A stretch of 64,000 nt of DNA, taken from assembly GCA_035578905.1 (NCBI GenBank), contig JAQJVL010002169.1:1-64000 (forward strand), read 5' to 3'. This document shows, in pieces, positions 51,040 through 60,343 of this stretch. Below the pieces are notes generated by a model. That model was given only the letters and a program-made list of their open reading frames with translations. It was not told the origin of the DNA and did not search any database. The translations under genes were made by a program, and so were the position numbers. Origin of the DNA: Stictocephala bisonia (lineage: Eukaryota; Arthropoda; Insecta; Hemiptera; Membracidae). Position 1 is the stretch's first letter; the number at the start of each line of letters is the position of its first letter.

Positions 51040-51545
51040 ATAACAGGCCTTACTAGTGTACATGCGTGTTTGGTAGATGTTTCACATGTACATGCAGCCT
51101 TAATGGCGTTACATGTGTGTGTAGATAGAGGTTGCACGTGTACATGCAGCCTTAGTGTCGAACATGTGTGTATTGGTACTAACTGGTGTACATACACACA
51201 GAATTACTGGTGAACATGTGTGTGTTGGTAGAGGTTGCATGTGTACCCACAGCCCTACTGGTGTACATGTGTGTGTTGGTTGAGGTTGCATGTATACCCG
51301 CAGCCTTACTGCTGTACAAAAGTGTGTTGGTAGATGTTGCACACATGCATGAAGAATTACTGGTGTACATGCGTGTGTTGGTAGAGGTTGCATGTGTACA
51401 TGCAATATTACTGGTGTATATGTATGTATTGACAGAGGTTGCACTTGTACACGCAGCCTTACTGGTGTACATGCGTTTGTTGGCAGAGGTTGCACATGTA
51501 CACGCAGCCTTACTGGTGTATACGCCTGTGTTGGTAGAGGGTGCA
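51040..51545. repeat. 51-bp minisatellite, about 10 units
   Basis: A consensus unit starts GTACATGCGTGTGTTGGTAG, continues AGGTTGCATGTGTACATGCA and ends GCCTTACTGGT. Unit starts lie about 51 bp apart (for example 51,264, 51,315, 51,366, 51,417, 51,468, 51,519). Units differ by substitutions while keeping length, except for an irregular unit near 51,180-51,220. Because 51 is 17 codons, both strands stay open for 100-160 residues; these frames are by-products. Alternating purine-pyrimidine tracts (TGTGTACATGCGTGTG) are frequent. Confidence 0.93.
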
Positions 51546-52094
51546 TTTCTAATGTTTTAGCATCTATAGCCGACCGAGCAATCATAGTGCCACTATTAAT
51601 GAACGTAATTGGTGTGATAAGGAGTAAATTTCCTTACCATAAAATCTTTTTACCATTTCAATCATGACAATCAGTCATTTTATATATTTTTTCAATGTTT
51701 AATAAGTTCTTATTATTTATTTATTAATTTTGGCTGCATAAACTTAGTTATTTATAAATGAAACCATTGAGCTTGGCGTTAATACTTTGACTACGATGTT
51801 GATTTTTGTGTTATGATTTTTGTCATTCAACTTTTTATAATTTATTTTTCTTTCCTCATAGTTGTAGTTTTGATAACTTTTATCTCAGTTCCATAAATAT
51901 AATATTATTGCAATATCGTTCTGGCTTGCCTTTGACAAACTGAAAACTATCTGTAACTGTCAGTGTCAATAGCTGTGCATATTCTAGATATACTAACTAA
52001 AAATGGAAAAATAGGTTCAGTAAAATGGTGTAAAAGTGCTTTTTACTGTTGTTTTATAAAGTGAAAGGTATATAAACAAATACATACACTCTAC

Positions 52095-52499
52095 AGGTAG
52101 AGAGCTCCACTGTTCTGGACACTTCTTCTTTTCACTGCTCACACCACTAGCCATCCATTCATCTAACTCCAGTCTTATTTTTTTCAGCAATTCTTGGTTA
52201 TAATTTACTTTAGACATTTCCTTCTTAGTCATTTGATTGTTTATTTCATCACTTCCCTCTGATTTGGCTTCTTCTGGAGCAAAGTCTGCTGGATTATATG
52301 GAGGAAATTCACTGTCGAAGAATGTTTTGAGGACATCGTCATCGCCTTTAGTCTTGTCAAAGTTCCTTGACGAATATGCCCTTCTCTGCTTAATGTGATG
52401 ATTTGGATGACCTTTGCCAATATTGGTTAATGTTGTTGATTTCCTTAATGTTGATGTTTTTAGTTTGTGTAGTTGGAGAGGAATTCTTAGCTGTGGTGC
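52095..52499 (-). CDS. exon 4 of an unidentified split gene (3-prime boundary uncertain)
   Basis: A 3-prime splice site (TTTTTAG) ends at 52,500. The exon then reads in phase 0 as APQLRIPLQLHKLK and onward, open for at least 135 codons. The product is hydrophilic and low-complexity: a basic Ser/Thr/Lys/His start, then an acidic Pro-rich stretch (FFDSEFPPYNPADFAPEEAK), then a likely helical segment (NQELLKKIRLELDEWMASG). There is no signal peptide or membrane span. Possible donors are GTAGAG after 52,095 or GTATGT after 52,088; alternatively the frame runs to a stop at 52,017, but the last 30 residues look like intron translation. Phase matches exon 3 exactly. I do not recognise the family. 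Confidence 0.72.
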
Positions 52500-52690
52500 C
52501 TAAAAATGAGACAAAATATATTATCAATGATGAACTTTGTTTAATATACTAGTGTTGTACAGAAAAAAGAACTAATAGATAAAAAAACACCTGTACTAAA
52601 ACCAAACAAAATAATGATTAAAGCAATAATCATTTGTGGCTGACAATAATGAAGATTTAACTCAATAAGTGATTGAAATTTAACGTTCTT

Positions 52691-53055
52691 TCTTAAAGTG
52701 GCCTTTTTCCTAACTTCCAAGCCCCCGTTGTGAAGTCGACAGGTCCAGACAGCTCTATAGTAGCCAGACAATCTTACCGCCAGTGGGCTAAAATATGCTT
52801 TTCTATTTCAACTGTACGGTTTGTATTTATTATTATAATGAACAATGTATGGTTATGAAAGGTCCAATCTAGTAGATCATCTAGTAGTAGTTGATATCAC
52901 ATTCTTAATTTAAAATAGTCACAAATGATATTAAAAGTTTCACTTATTTAACAAAAATTTATCTTAAGGCCTTCATCTATCAAATTACCTTTCAAGTGTT
53001 ATGATATGATCATTATTAACGACTGAATTGCTGGAAAAGAAAGCCATATTTTGGG
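52691..53055 (+). repeat. dispersed repeat, copy 2 (pair at 2.5 kb)
   Basis: Same-orientation, diverged copy of 2,471-2,885. It shares GAAGTCGACAG, ACAATCTTACCG, TATGCTTTTCTATTTCAACT, GTACGGTTTGTATTTATT, ATGAAAGGTCCA and GATATGATCATTATTA. It lies in the large intron of the minus-strand gene. The two copies differ at many positions, so this is an old, non-coding family. Confidence 0.75.
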
Positions 53056-53446
53056 AGTTTTTCGAGTGGGGAGGCAAAATGTTTTGTTTAGTGAAAGAAA
53101 GTATTAAAATATGCAATAATAAAGAAAAACAACTGTTCAATGTTACGACATTGGAGGATGTTGTTGAATGCCTTGTTTGTATATTTTTCGACATTGAAAT
53201 AGTTTAGATAGCTTTATGCAGTTGAAGTGCACAACAGCCCATTTAAACAAATAATTTGATATATACGAGGTGTGTTTTTAAAGTAAGTACCGTTTTGTAA
53301 TCCCAGCATTGCAGCGCTGTCCTCGGCATTCAGTGCAAGCACGTTCTGTACCACTATCTGTTGGCAAGCCATAGCCGCCGTTACGGATTAATTTAACTGT
53401 ATTTAAGGTTGCTTATGAGTTTTTAAAATGTCTTCTCTGATTGAAA

Positions 53447-53584
53447 ATGCCGCCGACTGTTAAGTACACATGGTGTAAGTTTCATAATGCTAAGTGTGTG
53501 AAAGCTGCTGACATTCATTGTGTGATCTGTTACAGTACCAATTTTGTTCAAAAAATTGCCACCATGGCGATTCTAACACTCTAA
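53447..53584 (+). pseudogene. mariner transposase N-terminal fragment, left arm
   Basis: The 45-codon frame begins MPPTVKYTWCKFHNAKCVKA and continues ADIHCVICY, recalling the mariner transposase N-terminal DNA-binding region (consensus-like PTVKYLISFLKSQ...KAADI). Homology with the opposite arm ends near 53,545; the frame then stops at 53,582-53,584. It is an inactive leftover. Confidence 0.7.
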
Positions 53585-53989
53585 GAGTGTGAGAGAAAAA
53601 GGCTAAATATTTGTTTTTGTGATTCTTTGTTGGCATTTTGGGGTAAGTATAACTCTCGGTACATCAAATTTTCTGTCATAATTTCATAAATCACACTTCT
53701 TGACACATTAGGGCACTCACTACATAATGATGCAGTTTTAAAGCATCTTTTCTCTTTGACTTTTTCATGAATGTTTTGCATCAAGTCATCAGTAATGAGT
53801 GAAGGTTGTCTACTTTGTTCCTCATCATGCACATTTGTACAGCCATCTTTAAAAACGCTCACCCATTTCCGTACCATCCTATCACTAATTCAGTTTTCCC
53901 ATAAATTTCACAGATCTCATGAAGAATGTCAGCTGCTTTCATGCCTGACTTTTAAGAAAACTTATCAAATACTTTACTGTCGGCAGCAT
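53581..53989 (-). pseudogene. mariner transposase N-terminal half, right arm, frameshifted
   Basis: Minus-strand pieces appear in the order of a mariner transposase: MLPTVKYLISFLKSQA from 53,989, then in another frame MKAADILHEICEIYGKTELV, then from 53,877 MVRKWVSVFKDGCTNVHDEE and LITDDL...SRSVIYEIM. The helix-turn-helix region is therefore covered, broken by at least two frame changes. The DDE/D catalytic half is missing, since the sequence turns into the inverted left arm near 53,580. It cannot encode active transposase. Confidence 0.85.
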
Positions 53990-54174
53990 TTTTAATTTAA
54001 GGAGGTATTTTAGCAACAATCATAAGCAATCTTAAATGCAGTCAAATGGATCTATAACGGCGGCTATGGCTTGCCAACAGATAGTGGTACACAGTGTGCA
54101 TGCTCCAAACGTCAAGTGCAGTGCTACAACGGCGGAATTACGAAACAGTATTTATTTTAAAATCACGTGTCATA

Positions 54175-55073
54175 TATATAAAGATACCACTTGGCAATTT
54201 TTTAAACTTTTAATTTGTATATATAACATTTCTCAATAGCATCTAGTTTTTTTTACTTTTAGGTCCAACATAACAATGATCTTTTGGGATCGAAATTGAT
54301 TTTTTTATTAAATATTTAAAAGATTGGTAAATGTTATCTCTACATATATTTTTAAACAATCAATGACTATAAATTTCACATGTATTTATGAGATTATAAG
54401 TAGTGATCTAATAATGATATTTATGAATATCATTGGTAGAGATCTACTTCCCATTGTAGAAATTAAATACAAATTCAAATTAATAATAGGATAGACAGGA
54501 AATCATGAAACCTTGGCTACCTGAGAAGAAAGTCCATTGTTAACCACAAGACTTAACAAATGATTCTGGAGAAAGGTGGTTACACATGTTTGAATACATC
54601 TCTTGATGGTGAAATTATGAGGTCGCAGGATTGCGTCATTCATTGATAGGTTGAGAAAGAGATAGAAGGGATCTTAGTAATTTTGTAGTTTAGTATCATT
54701 ACTTTGGTTCAAGGGTTGCACAAACATAAACTTTATTATTATATATAGCCATATGTATAGTGGCTTGTTGTTTGTAGTGTTTCAACAATATAGCCAAAAC
54801 AACCTTATGCCACCCAAGACAAGTCTCAAACTTAAAGATGATTTTTAATATCTAGCCAATGTTATATTTTTCAACTTGTCTTACAAAAAGTCTGCCAACT
54901 CCCAAAAAGAAAAGCCTTAGGCATCTTGAAACTATATCTGCAGTTTCAATGCAAGTGCCTGATTTGTGTTTGAACAATATAAACTTACATTAAATTCATG
55001 TTAGAACATGAAAACTGGATGAGTAACGGAAAATTCATCAAATCTGTTCAACCTAAAATACTTAACCCCAACT
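54175..55073. other. intron DNA, no feature identified
   Basis: AT-rich intron of the minus-strand gene. No exon with matching splice sites, no RNA gene and no transposon end was recognised. Confidence 0.5.
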
Positions 55074-55077
55074 TTAA

Positions 55078-55725
55078 CCCTTATAGTGCCGGGCCATTTT
55101 TGCATTTCCTATGCGAAAAGTGCCAGGCCAATTTGGGCAAAAATGTAAGGTTCCAGGTAAAAATTTATAGAATCCATGTTTTTAGTCATATTTATATAAA
55201 TTCTTTTTTAAATGAAAGAGCAATAAGTGGTCTATAGAGCTATGTATATATATTTAACCTTTCTTTGTAATAAATTTTATTTTTTTCTAAAAACCTTGAA
55301 AAAAAATTTTGAAGGTCCGTATGTTAGTTATAATTTTATTTTAGAATATTGTCCTGAACGGTATTTTATAGAGCATTTAAAACTGAACTAATACATATAA
55401 TTTCATTTAATATACTTCTAAAATTATCTCTTTACAAAATTATAACTAAAAGATTACAAATTGGTTGCTAAGCGACATACAGGCGAATTGTTACGTCTGT
55501 CTAATAGTTACGTGTCTGTCACGGAACAGTTACGTCATATAGACACAGTCCAAGAGCGAAACTGCGTGCAGCAGTCATTGGCAAAGCGTGTGGTATTATT
55601 CTGGCGGCCATTTAATAAAACATAACGATGCACTATAACAAATACAGCGCGTCTCTCACAGCGACGCTGGCATTTCTCGCACTAGTAAGGAGCGTCGCTG
55701 ACAGCGATTCCCGGCACTATAAGGG
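55078..55725. mobile_element. piggyBac-type MITE (648 bp) with TTAA duplication
   Basis: Perfect 16-bp terminal inverted repeats CCCTTATAGTGCCGGG (55,078-55,093) and the reverse complement (55,710-55,725) are bordered on both sides by TTAA (55,074-55,077 and 55,726-55,729). TTAA duplication together with CCC...GGG ends is the hallmark of the piggyBac superfamily. A subterminal inverted pair AGCGACGCT / AGCGTCGCT lies near 55,658 and 55,690. There is no transposase frame, so movement would have to be driven by another copy. Undamaged ends and target site suggest a fairly recent insertion. It sits in the gene's large intron. Confidence 0.92.
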
Positions 55726-55960
55726 TTAAGCCTTGAAGAATAAATAACATTAACCAAAAGTTAACTCATTACAAAACAGAACTTTGCATAACCTGTGCTT
55801 TTTATCTTAGGTATGTTGTAAATTATTTAAGTAGTGGAATGGTTAATGAAGAATGAAGACTATTTTAACAGCTTCATTTAAAATTGCAGCACTAAAATAA
55901 TCTACATCATACATAGAAACCCCACAAGTGAGATAAGCATAATAATTGTCTAAATTTCTG

Positions 55961-56100
55961 GTGTGGTGGCTCAGTGGCGAAGGCTTCAGACTGCAGAGGG
56001 CAAGGTCTATGCTAACTGAGCAGACGGTCAGGACTTAACTCGTTGAGTAACGTTTATACACAGGCCTGCAGGCCCATGTGAACTGGTGAGTAAAAGTTAA
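55961..56100 (+). repeat. tRNA-derived SINE, copy 2
   Basis: The head GTGTGGTGGCTCAGTGGCGA carries a Pol III A-box-like text. Its B box is decayed (GGCAAGGTCTATGCT). The 3-prime part ACTCGTTGAGT...CACAGGCCTGCAGGCCCATG...GGTGAGT can fold on itself and aligns with copy 3 at 61.1 kb. It ends in an A/T-rich tail. It lies in the intron, antisense to the gene. Confidence 0.8.
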
Positions 56101-56109
56101 AAAATATAA

Positions 56110-56935
56110 AATAATTTTTTTTAATGAAAAATGTTAACTGCATTGCTGACCTGCCCTGTCTTCCCACTGGAACTCTGCGTAGTAACACAAATTACATAAA
56201 TACAAAAAGCCTGGAAAATATTGTCTTTTCTAGTCTATGCGATGATAGCCCATTTGGTCTAAGTTATACGCGTTTTTATGTTATCTATGCATACATGAAG
56301 TATTGTAAGATCCCTAAACCTTCAAAAAGCTTCCAACTCAACAGAGATGACTAATTTCAACAATGTTTAACACAAAGTCTTACCTCTAGAAGACATTTAT
56401 TTAACCCTCAATAAACCGCAAACTTTCATATTCACAAGCCCTGTTGAGACTATTCTAAGCTCAGAAGTAAGTCAAGTACCTCTGGTGTTTGAGCCGAACA
56501 CCAATTAAAAGAATGTTCAGTTTTTGATTAGCCTGTCTATTAATAAGATGAACCTTAAATACTTCTTTTTTGTGAGGTTTAGAATCAACTTATAGGTTCT
56601 AAAATACTCTGTGAAGACTGTAAGATCAGTTACAAAAATAGTTTCCTTCATTTAGGACTACTAACTGTATATGGTAAAAATTATTCTCATTAAATATAAC
56701 AACAGTCAACAATACAAATTTTGCTATTATGGATCATAATAAAGAAATGTATAAAAAAAGCCTACCTATACAGTTTTTTAAAACAATAACGAAAGAAAAA
56801 CAAAACAAAACAAATCGAAATCATCAATAGATGAATTTAAAACTAAAGAATACCTAGCAATCAGTTAAATTGCTGCTAAACTGCTGATACCGTTCATGTA
56901 CATTTGATTGTATAGTAATGAATAAAGTTAACTTT
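56110..56935. other. intron DNA, no feature identified
   Basis: No exon or repeat is supported. A GTAAGA-type donor text on the minus strand at about 56,375 has no open frame or acceptor to go with it. Confidence 0.5.
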
Positions 56936-56939
56936 GACT

Positions 56940-57170
56940 TTTTTTAAGGAGAGGCCTATCTCCTTTTTGACCTTGCAGTAAACATTCCCCATACACTATT
57001 GATCTGTGCGAGGAATTTATCAGACAGTCCTTCCCCCCCTTCGGAGAACCAGTCCAGTACAAGGTGAATATAACTGATAAAAACTAACAGTCAAGGTGAG
57101 GATTTGAACCTGCAACTCCAACTCAGGTTGAAAGTCCTGACGCTTAAGACAGCTCGGCACTGACTCACAT
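56940..57170 (-). repeat. second tRNA-derived SINE family (class II tRNA head)
   Basis: Read on the minus strand from 57,170: GTGAGTCAGTGCCGAGCTGT (A box region), TCTTAAGCGTCAGGAC, a stem TCAGG/CCTGA in the anticodon-arm position, a long variable arm, and the B box GGTTCAAATCCTCACC (57,110-57,095). This resembles a Leu/Ser-type tRNA, but the acceptor stem does not close well. It is followed by a tRNA-unrelated body of about 130 bp, so a SINE is more likely than a working tRNA. The end of the body is uncertain. Confidence 0.6.
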
Positions 57171-57179
57171 ACACAGTAT

Positions 57180-57690
57180 CAATCAAGTTTGACTAATTGA
57201 TTTGTGAATGTCAGTTTCTGTATGTATGTTGATAAAACAATATTAAATGCATAGACAAAGCTTCAGAACTGTCTTTTGGATGCCGCATTATACGCATCCA
57301 ACGGTAGAGGAGCGAATGCCAAGCTATGAAGAAGGCCATCCGTTAGTTGCCTGAAGGGTTTCCGTGCAGTCTTACTATATATATTTTGCTACCATTAGTT
57401 GGGAGTTCAAAATCAAGCCTAAATTGGAGGGCTTTTGACTCAACATTAAAATTCCAGCAAGGCCAAGGAAAGCATATTGACAAAGAGATTTAATCCCCAC
57501 TAATATATGTCGAGTGCATTGGATTTTATACTAGGAGAATCAATTGCTACCATTTTCCAATCACCTTGGAACACTTGTTTAAGAGTGTACACCTTCCACC
57601 ATAGTTGATTTGTTTCTCCATAAAGCCAATGTTAATTTCAAAATGAAATTACAGCTTTCTTTATGAACAACAATTTTAGGGTTAGATTTT
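57180..57690. other. intron DNA, no feature identified
   Basis: Normal-quality sequence between a SINE and the 42-bp minisatellite; nothing recognised. Confidence 0.45.
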
Positions 57691-57698
57691 AGATAGAT

Positions 57699-58832
57699 TA
57701 AAACTCTAACTCTGCTACAGCAACCCAGGAGAAGAAACATTAAAACGCTAACTCTGCTACAGCAACCCAGGAGAAGAAACATTAAAACTCTAACTCTGCT
57801 ACAGCAACCCAGGAGAAGACACATTAAAACTCTAACTCTGCTACAGCAACCCAGGAGAAGAAACATTAAAACTCTAACTCTGCTACAGCAACCCAGGAGA
57901 AGACACATTAAAACTCTAACTCTGCTACAGCAACCCAGAAGAAACATTAAAACTCTAACTCTGCTACAGCAACCCAGGAGAAGAAACATTAAAACTCTAA
58001 CTCTGCTACAGCAACCCAGAAGAAACATTAAAACTCTAACTCTGCTACAGCAACCCAGGAGAAGAAACATTAAAACTCTAACTCTGCTACAGCAACCCAG
58101 GAGAAGACACATTAAAACTCTAACTCTGCTACAGCAACCCAGGAGAAGAAACATTAAAACTCTAACTCTGCTACAGCAACCCAGGAGAAGAAACATTAAA
58201 ACTCTAACTCTGCTACAGCAACCCAGGAGAAGAAACATTAAAACTCTAACTCTGCTACAGCAACCCAGGAGAAGAAACATTAAAACTCTAACTCTGCTAC
58301 AGCAACCCAGGAGAAGAAACGTTAAAACTCTAACTCTGCTACAGCAACCCAGGAGAAGAAACGTTAAAACTCTAACTCTGCTACAGCAACCCAGGAGAAG
58401 AAACATTAAAACTCTAACTCTGCTACAGCAACCCAGGAGAAGACACATTAAAACTCTAACTCTGCTACAGCAACCCAGGAGAAGAAACATTAAAACTCTA
58501 ACTCTGCTACAGCAACCCAGGAGAAGAAACATTAAAACTCTAACTCTGCTACAGCAACCCAGGAGAAGAAACATTAAAACTCTAACTCTGCTACAGCAAC
58601 CCAGGAGAAGACACATTAAAACTCTAACTCTGCTACAGCAACCCAGGAGAAGAAACATTAAAACTCTAACTCTGCTACAGCAACCCAGGAGAAGAAACAT
58701 TAAAACTCTAACTCTGCTACAGCAACCCAGGAGAAGAAACATTAAAACTCTAACTCTGCTACAGCAACCCAGGAGAAGAAACATTAAAACTCTAACTCTG
58801 CTACAGCAACCCAGGAGAAGAAACATTAAAAA
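57699..58832. repeat. 42-bp minisatellite, about 27 units
   Basis: The unit is AAAACTCTAACTCTGCTACA followed by GCAACCCAGGAGAAGAAACATT, with very little variation. Common variants are GACACATT for GAAACATT, GAAACGTT in two adjacent units, and two units shortened by 3 bp (CCCAGAAGAAAC). No unit has a length change that is not a multiple of 3. On the minus strand the frame stays open with a 14-residue period (MFLLLGCCSRVRVL) and gives a 415-residue ORF, which I do not regard as a gene because it lies inside an intron of a supported gene and the unit length alone explains it. The array ends 118 bp from the exon 3 donor. Confidence 0.96.
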
Positions 58833-58950
58833 GCCTACTTTATAAAAGATTTCCAGACTATACTGAATGGCTTTCTTTTTATTTTATTAGAGAAATTTTG
58901 TATTTATTTTCAATTGTGAATTTTTTTTAAAGTAAAACAACAAAACTTAC

Positions 58951-59101
58951 ATGAAGAGAACGGCTATGCATATTTGATGGTTGTGGATTGCTAAATTTTT
59001 TTTCTTTGGATTTTCTTGGATTGTTTACAACTATTTCCTTGTTTCTTGACTTTAGATAAACTGGATATTTAGACTTCTGAAGTGACTTTGGATTTTTTGT
59101 T
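58951..59101 (-). CDS. exon 3 of the unidentified split gene
   Basis: It is bordered by a 3-prime splice site GGTTTCAG (59,102 and up) and a consensus donor GTAAGT (58,950-58,945). The exon is 151 bp. Its first base completes the codon begun in exon 2, and it then reads 50 codons: TKNPKSLQKSKYPVYLKSRN ... QPSNMHSRSLH, ending on a codon boundary that matches the start of exon 4. The encoded piece is strongly basic and polar (Lys, Arg, Ser, Asn), probably disordered. The other two frames contain stops, which supports the chosen frame. Confidence 0.82.
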
Positions 59102-59109
59102 CTGAAACC

Positions 59110-59702
59110 AGATTAGAGTAATTTCACATTTAAAATGTTACAATATTAATGTTCTTTAACTAGCTAACATTACCATTCATTGATATTACATTAATAAAGG
59201 GTACAAAATACATAGTACCACTAAATCCAACAAGAAAGATATGTACACAATAAATCACATTAGATTTAGAGACATGAATATACAGATATTTACTCTGGTT
59301 AAAAAAATAAACAATTGGCTAAATACTTCAAAATAAATCTATACAATTTTTTTAATTTATTTATAAGACGACGACTGTCAAGATATGAGAGAGAATATTG
59401 ATTTCGATTGAGTATAATGAGCGAACATAGCCATTGTTACAAACTAAGGCAGACTATAGACTATGCCTTAGAAAGTGCCATTAATTAATAGCCAAATACC
59501 AAACGAACAGCTGGTGGTTATCAGCTGATCCTTTTTAAAAATTTGTTATGGCTCTGATTGAACTCTATATCAAAGAAGCAACCACTATATTGCATATAAA
59601 GTTTTTAACTTTCTACCATCCAAAACTTTTTAACTTATAGCTTTTATATGAAACACATTAACCCATTAAAAATATTTTTCTGTGATAGCTGTAACATTTA
59701 TT
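59110..59702. other. intron 2 DNA
   Basis: AT-rich intron sequence between exon 3 and the pogo-like MITE; nothing else recognised. Confidence 0.5.
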
Positions 59703-59704
59703 TA

Positions 59705-60141
59705 CAGAGGAACTCCAACTATCCAAATCGCTGATTATCTGAATTGCTTTCAGAATATCATAAAAGAAGCCTTAAAATATTCAGAGTTGTAATTTTGTAA
59801 ATCTAAAAAAAACAAAAGTGAACAACAATGTAAAGTAGTATTTTTAATCTTTAAAAAGATAAATCATAAATACATTTATTAGAATAAATAATTTAGCTTG
59901 TAACATCTTAAATGAAAAAGAAAATCCATATTCCGCCATAGTATACTGTAGTATGTATTTAAATTGTAATTAATTACATAATAAATGCTCCTTCACTTTA
60001 AAAATATGGCGTTTTCATCCTCTTTCAATATTTTACAGTAATTCAATAAAATAGACTGATGACAAATACGCAATCATTTGAATTTTTAACTATCCCAATA
60101 GGATTTAGTTACAGTTGATTCAGACAGTTGGAGTTCTACTG
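59705..60141. mobile_element. pogo/Tigger-like MITE (437 bp) with TA duplication
   Basis: The left end CAGAGGAACTCCAACTATCC and the right end, read in reverse, CAGTAGAACTCCAACTGTCT are inverted repeats of about 26 bp with a few mismatches, flanked by TA (59,703-59,704 and 60,142-60,143). CAGTAGAAC...TC...GAAT ends with TA targets are typical of pogo/Tigger elements in the Tc1-mariner superfamily. It has no coding frame. It occupies most of the 3-prime half of the intron between exons 2 and 3, directly beside the exon 2 splice donor. Confidence 0.8.
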
Positions 60142-60152
60142 TATCTACTTAC

Positions 60153-60337
60153 ACGAGTTGTTCAGAGTCAATAGCAGTAGCGTTATAAGTGTAATCAAAT
60201 GCTGGAATCATATCTGGCGAGGTTGGTGGAATACGCGGTGTTGATAAAGTTGGTGAATTGTGCACTCTAACACTCACGATAGGTTTTTGAGTTTTTGTCT
60301 GGGCCACGTATCCAGACATCGTTGGGTTTCCTATTTC
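60153..60337 (-). CDS. exon 2 with start codon of the unidentified split gene
   Basis: The 3-prime splice site TTTTTCAG precedes 60,337, and the donor GTAAGT occupies 60,152-60,147. The likely start codon is the ATG at 60,319-60,317, in the context CAACGATGT. Codons before it in the exon are open, so an upstream start cannot be ruled out. From that ATG the exon encodes 55 residues plus two bases: MSGYVAQTKTQKPIVSVRVH, then a Pro/Ser/Thr-rich part (LSTPRIPPTSPDMIPAFDY), ending DSEQL plus GT, which joins the A of exon 3 to make Val. The three joined exons give at least 240 residues, Pro/Ser/Lys-rich, with no membrane segment or signal peptide. Function unknown. Confidence 0.82.
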
Positions 60338-60343
60338 CTGAAA

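Larger units (their letters stand above)
53266..54172 (-). mobile_element. palindromic mariner-type element with two 5-prime ends
   Basis: The ends are inverted repeats (CGAGGTGTGTTTTTAAAGTA at the left; the right end read in reverse begins TGACACGTGATTTTAAAATA), flanked by TA on both sides (53,264-53,265 and 54,173-54,174) as expected for mariner target duplication. Inward from both ends the text is homologous: the phrase ACTATCTGTTGGCAAGCC, then a transposase start codon 181-183 bp in (53,447 on plus, 53,989 on minus), and the N-terminal phrase PTVKY followed by KAADI. So the element carries two inverted copies of the 5-prime end and lacks the 3-prime end. It is about 907 bp against roughly 1.3 kb for full mariners. 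Confidence 0.85.

Noticed and set aside
51109..51585. Long ORFs on both strands over the 51-bp repeats
   Set aside because: The open frames follow from a 17-codon repeat unit; both strands are equally open, which argues against either being coding.
56360..56410. Additional exon of the minus-strand gene (donor-like GTAAGA)
   Set aside because: There is no open frame between a plausible acceptor and this donor, and exons 3 and 4 already join in phase.
57093..57170. Functional class II tRNA gene on the minus strand
   Set aside because: The A and B boxes are present, but the acceptor stem does not pair well and a further SINE-like body follows, so it is listed as a SINE head.
57579..58826. 415-residue minus-strand ORF with 14-residue period
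   Set aside because: It is a translation of the 42-bp minisatellite, whose length is a multiple of 3. It lies in an intron of a supported gene, and the peptide is a monotonous Leu/Cys/Arg string.
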